32,808 nucleotides of DNA from positions 42,726 through 75,533 of the forward strand of contig PMBF01000018.1 in assembly GCA_003152875.1 (NCBI GenBank), given 5' to 3'. The position numbers were made by a program, and so were the translations under genes. This stretch comes from Ignavibacteriota bacterium (GTDB lineage: Bacteria; Bacteroidota; Ignavibacteria; UBA10030; UBA6906). This document shows positions 31,169-32,808 of this stretch, in pieces (positions within the stretch are counted from its first letter, which is position 1; each line of letters starts with the position of its first letter). Under the pieces are notes generated by a model. The model did no database searches. It was not told where the DNA came from and saw only the letters and a list, made by a program, of their open reading frames with translations.

Positions 31169-32109
31169 TGGCGGGATCGTCTCCGGTGCCAGCCGGCTCA
31201 CCTCACCACATCCGCCTGACTCTAGCTCCGCCGCCGGGCTTCAACTTCTGGCGGACTGCCTTCAGTCATGGCTGGTGCGCACTTCCCCCTTTCATTCACG
31301 ACCCGGCAACCGAGACGCTTGAGCGGACGCTGGAGCTTCCGGACGGCATGCTCGTTCACACGGAGCTCCGGGCAGCGCCTAAGGGCATCTCCGTGTCGGC
31401 CCGATCCTCAACACCGTTCACCGCCTCCGCTCGCCGGGCAATACTGGGTCAGATCCGTACCTGTCTACGTCTGGATGAAAACCTCGAAGGGTTTTACGGT
31501 GAGGCAGACCGTCATCCCCGGTACCGCTGGATCCGGAAGGCTGGGGCAGGCAGGATGCTCCGCGCTCCTACGGCATTTGAAGACGCCGTCAAGATCATTT
31601 GTACGACCAACTGCACATGGGCTCTTACCACGATCATGGTGACTAACCTCGTCCGTGCCGCAGGGAGGACGACGGACGGCGTGCGGTATGCTTTTCCTGC
31701 GCCTGAAGCACTGGCCTCGCTCTCCGAGCGAGACCTCCGGCTGCGCTGCACCACCGGCTACAGGGCACCGTACATCCGAGAGCTCGCCCGCCGGGTCGCA
31801 TCCGGCGAGTTGACCATAGAAGGATGGCGCAGTTCGCCTCTGACCACAGAGGAGCTTGACAGGGAGATGCGGAACGTCAAGGGGATGGGACCGTACGCCG
31901 TGGGGAATATGCTGCGGCTCGTGGGCCGATGCGATTCGCTGGCCCTGGATACGTGGGTGAGGGGACAGTTCTTCCGGATTCACAAGAAAGGGCGAAGGGT
32001 CTCGGATGCGGTCATCCAGAGACACTACGCCCCGTATGGGTCCTGGCGCGGACTGTTTTTCTGGCTGGAGATGACGCGCGCCTGGCACGACGGTAAGTTC
32101 AAGCTGTGA
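31168..32109 (+). CDS. HhH-GPD DNA glycosylase (AlkA/OGG1-like)
   Basis: A 313 aa base-excision-repair glycosylase. An N-terminal beta domain (to about residue 100) precedes the helix-hairpin-helix superfamily domain. The hairpin is VKGMGPYAVGNMLRLVG and the catalytic Asp lies in SLALDTWVRGQFF. The Lys of bifunctional OGG1 enzymes (G-x-K) is replaced by Tyr (GPYAVGN), so a monofunctional AlkA-like activity is expected. A C-terminal YAPYGSWRGLFFWLEMTR helix ends the fold. TGATG overlap with the rho stop shows translational coupling. It is the second DNA glycosylase in this part of the window, after the Fpg-like gene. Confidence 0.9.
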   Translation: MAGSSPVPAGSPHHIRLTLAPPPGFNFWRTAFSHGWCALPPFIHDPATETLERTLELPDGMLVHTELRAAPKGISVSARSSTPFTASARRAILGQIRTCLRLDENLEGFYGEADRHPRYRWIRKAGAGRMLRAPTAFEDAVKIICTTNCTWALTTIMVTNLVRAAGRTTDGVRYAFPAPEALASLSERDLRLRCTTGYRAPYIRELARRVASGELTIEGWRSSPLTTEELDREMRNVKGMGPYAVGNMLRLVGRCDSLALDTWVRGQFFRIHKKGRRVSDAVIQRHYAPYGSWRGLFFWLEMTRAWHDGKFKL

Positions 32110-32143
32110 TCACGGCAACCAACCGGCTACCCGGGATTACCGG

Positions 32144-32216
32144 GTCAGACCTTTAAGTCAGACCATCGGGTCAGACCTCGAAGGACCGTTTAGTCTGACC
32201 GTTCTGACCCGTCTGA
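32144..32216. repeat. Cluster of phased GTCAGACC repeats with inverted copies
   Basis: GTCAGACC begins at 32144, 32157 and 32170, exactly 13 bp apart. Inverted TCTGA units follow at 32194, 32203 and 32212, spaced 9 bp. The two halves could form a cruciform or RNA hairpin. The minus-strand text GTCTGACTTAA and a following GTCTGAC match the repeats at 1823-1842. It fills the convergent gap between the HhH-GPD glycosylase and phosphofructokinase genes and might act as a terminator or REP-like element. Confidence 0.6.
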
Positions 32217-32220
32217 GGGG

Positions 32221-32808
32221 TTAGTCGCCGATGCAGGTGCCGACTGCGCGCGCTGCGAAAAGAAGCTGCGAATCCGGGGGCACAACCCTCTGCTTGCCGA
32301 TTGCGTCTTTCAGAAGGACCGTGCACACCTCATCGTGCTGCAGACTGGTCATCACGCCGAATTCCCCCCGGGAGGCCGCCTGTAAGGCAACGCATCCGAA
32401 CCTTGTGGCAAGGATCCGGTCGTAGGGAGTCGGACTTCCGCCGCGCTGCACATGGCCCAGCACGGTGACGCGCGTTTCCAGACCGGTCTCGTCCTCGATC
32501 CTTTTTGCGACGAGTTCCCCGATGCCCCCAAGGCGGACGGGATCCGTACGCTTGATGTCCATCTCTTTGACAGCAATCTGTCCATCCGCGGGGCGGGCCC
32601 CTTCAGCAACGCATACGATGCTGAACTTTGCACCCTTGCTTCTCTTGAGCACCGTTTCGAACACCTTGTCCCAGGAAAAGGGGATTTCCGGCAGGAGGAT
32701 GATATCTGCTCCGCCGGCCACACCTGCGCCCAGGGCGATCCACCCGGCATAGCGCCCCATGGTTTCCATCACCATGACCCTGTGATGCGCTGAAGCCGTC
32801 GTCTGGAG
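32221..32808 (-). CDS. pfkA: 6-phosphofructokinase, N-terminus beyond window
   Basis: The frame is open to the right edge, so the first ~150 residues are missing. The 195 residues present include TASAHHRVMVMETMGRYAGW (the substrate-binding VMExMGR motif), DIILLPEIPF, SIVCVAEGAR and the effector/substrate Arg loop TRVTVLGHVQRGGSPTPYDR, followed by the C-terminal helices. The enzyme phosphorylates fructose 6-phosphate in glycolysis. Whether ATP or pyrophosphate is the donor depends on the missing GGDGT/GGDGS loop. The C-terminus ends AVGTCIGD, 5 bp from the repeat cluster. Confidence 0.93.
   Translation of the reverse strand, partial: LQTTASAHHRVMVMETMGRYAGWIALGAGVAGGADIILLPEIPFSWDKVFETVLKRSKGAKFSIVCVAEGARPADGQIAVKEMDIKRTDPVRLGGIGELVAKRIEDETGLETRVTVLGHVQRGGSPTPYDRILATRFGCVALQAASRGEFGVMTSLQHDEVCTVLLKDAIGKQRVVPPDSQLLFAARAVGTCIGD

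Overview
The window is about 60% GC bacterial chromosome, densely coding, from a Gram-negative organism. It carries a TonB-dependent outer-membrane receptor, a lipoprotein-type alpha-2-macroglobulin paired with penicillin-binding protein 1C, several lipoprotein or secretion signals, and a sigma54 activator. The gene mix (TPP-riboswitch-controlled TonB receptor with ThiN, RsbU/RsbRD-type proteins, LiaF-like proteins) suggests a GC-rich member of the FCB superphylum (Bacteroidota, Ignavibacteria or relatives). That placement is an inference, since the window has no rRNA or other marker. I saw no tRNA, rRNA, CRISPR array, insertion sequence or prophage.

Layout. 1-422: 3' part of a small asparaginase-like gene. 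495-1611 (-): two DUF5668/LiaF-like envelope membrane proteins behind an ECF-type promoter candidate. 1810-1848: phased 13-bp repeats. 1864-9803 (-): pbpC and alpha-2-macroglobulin, a known periplasmic defence/repair pair. 9974-11744 (+): class V aminotransferase, a 56-codon remnant resembling the C-terminus of an APC permease, and a stand-alone receiver protein, joined by 4-bp start/stop overlaps. 11754-12971 (-): RsbU-type SpoIIE phosphatase behind a second copy of the ECF-type promoter. 13051-18584 (-): eight closely packed genes (small Cys protein, VOC protein, urocanase, secreted hypothetical, adenosine-specific-kinase-like protein, SixA-like phosphatase, lipoprotein, adenosine deaminase) that can be read as one operon from a promoter near 18640. 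18741-20105 (+): divergent NtrC-family regulator. 20121-25266 (-): thiamin operon with TPP riboswitch and terminator, TonB receptor, thiamin pyrophosphokinase, SSS-family symporter and a small ORF. 25576-32109 (+): Fpg/Nei-like glycosylase, RsbRD-N protein, DinB-like protein, two hypotheticals, a DUF1028 protein, a short Rho lacking the N-terminal helical domain, and an HhH-GPD glycosylase whose start codon overlaps the rho stop. 32144-32216: more phased repeats. 32221-end (-): 3' part of phosphofructokinase.

Most coherent units. (1) The thiamin uptake operon: outer-membrane import, Na+-driven inner-membrane import, then pyrophosphorylation to TPP, which closes the feedback on the riboswitch. 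(2) The PBP1C/A2M pair. (3) A purine/histidine salvage cluster. The most unusual signals are a shared GAAC-N16-CGTATA promoter in front of the LiaF-like operon and the RsbU phosphatase, the 13-bp phased GTCTGAC repeats at two distant sites, the truncated Rho coupled to a DNA glycosylase, and the translationally coupled permease-tail ORF.
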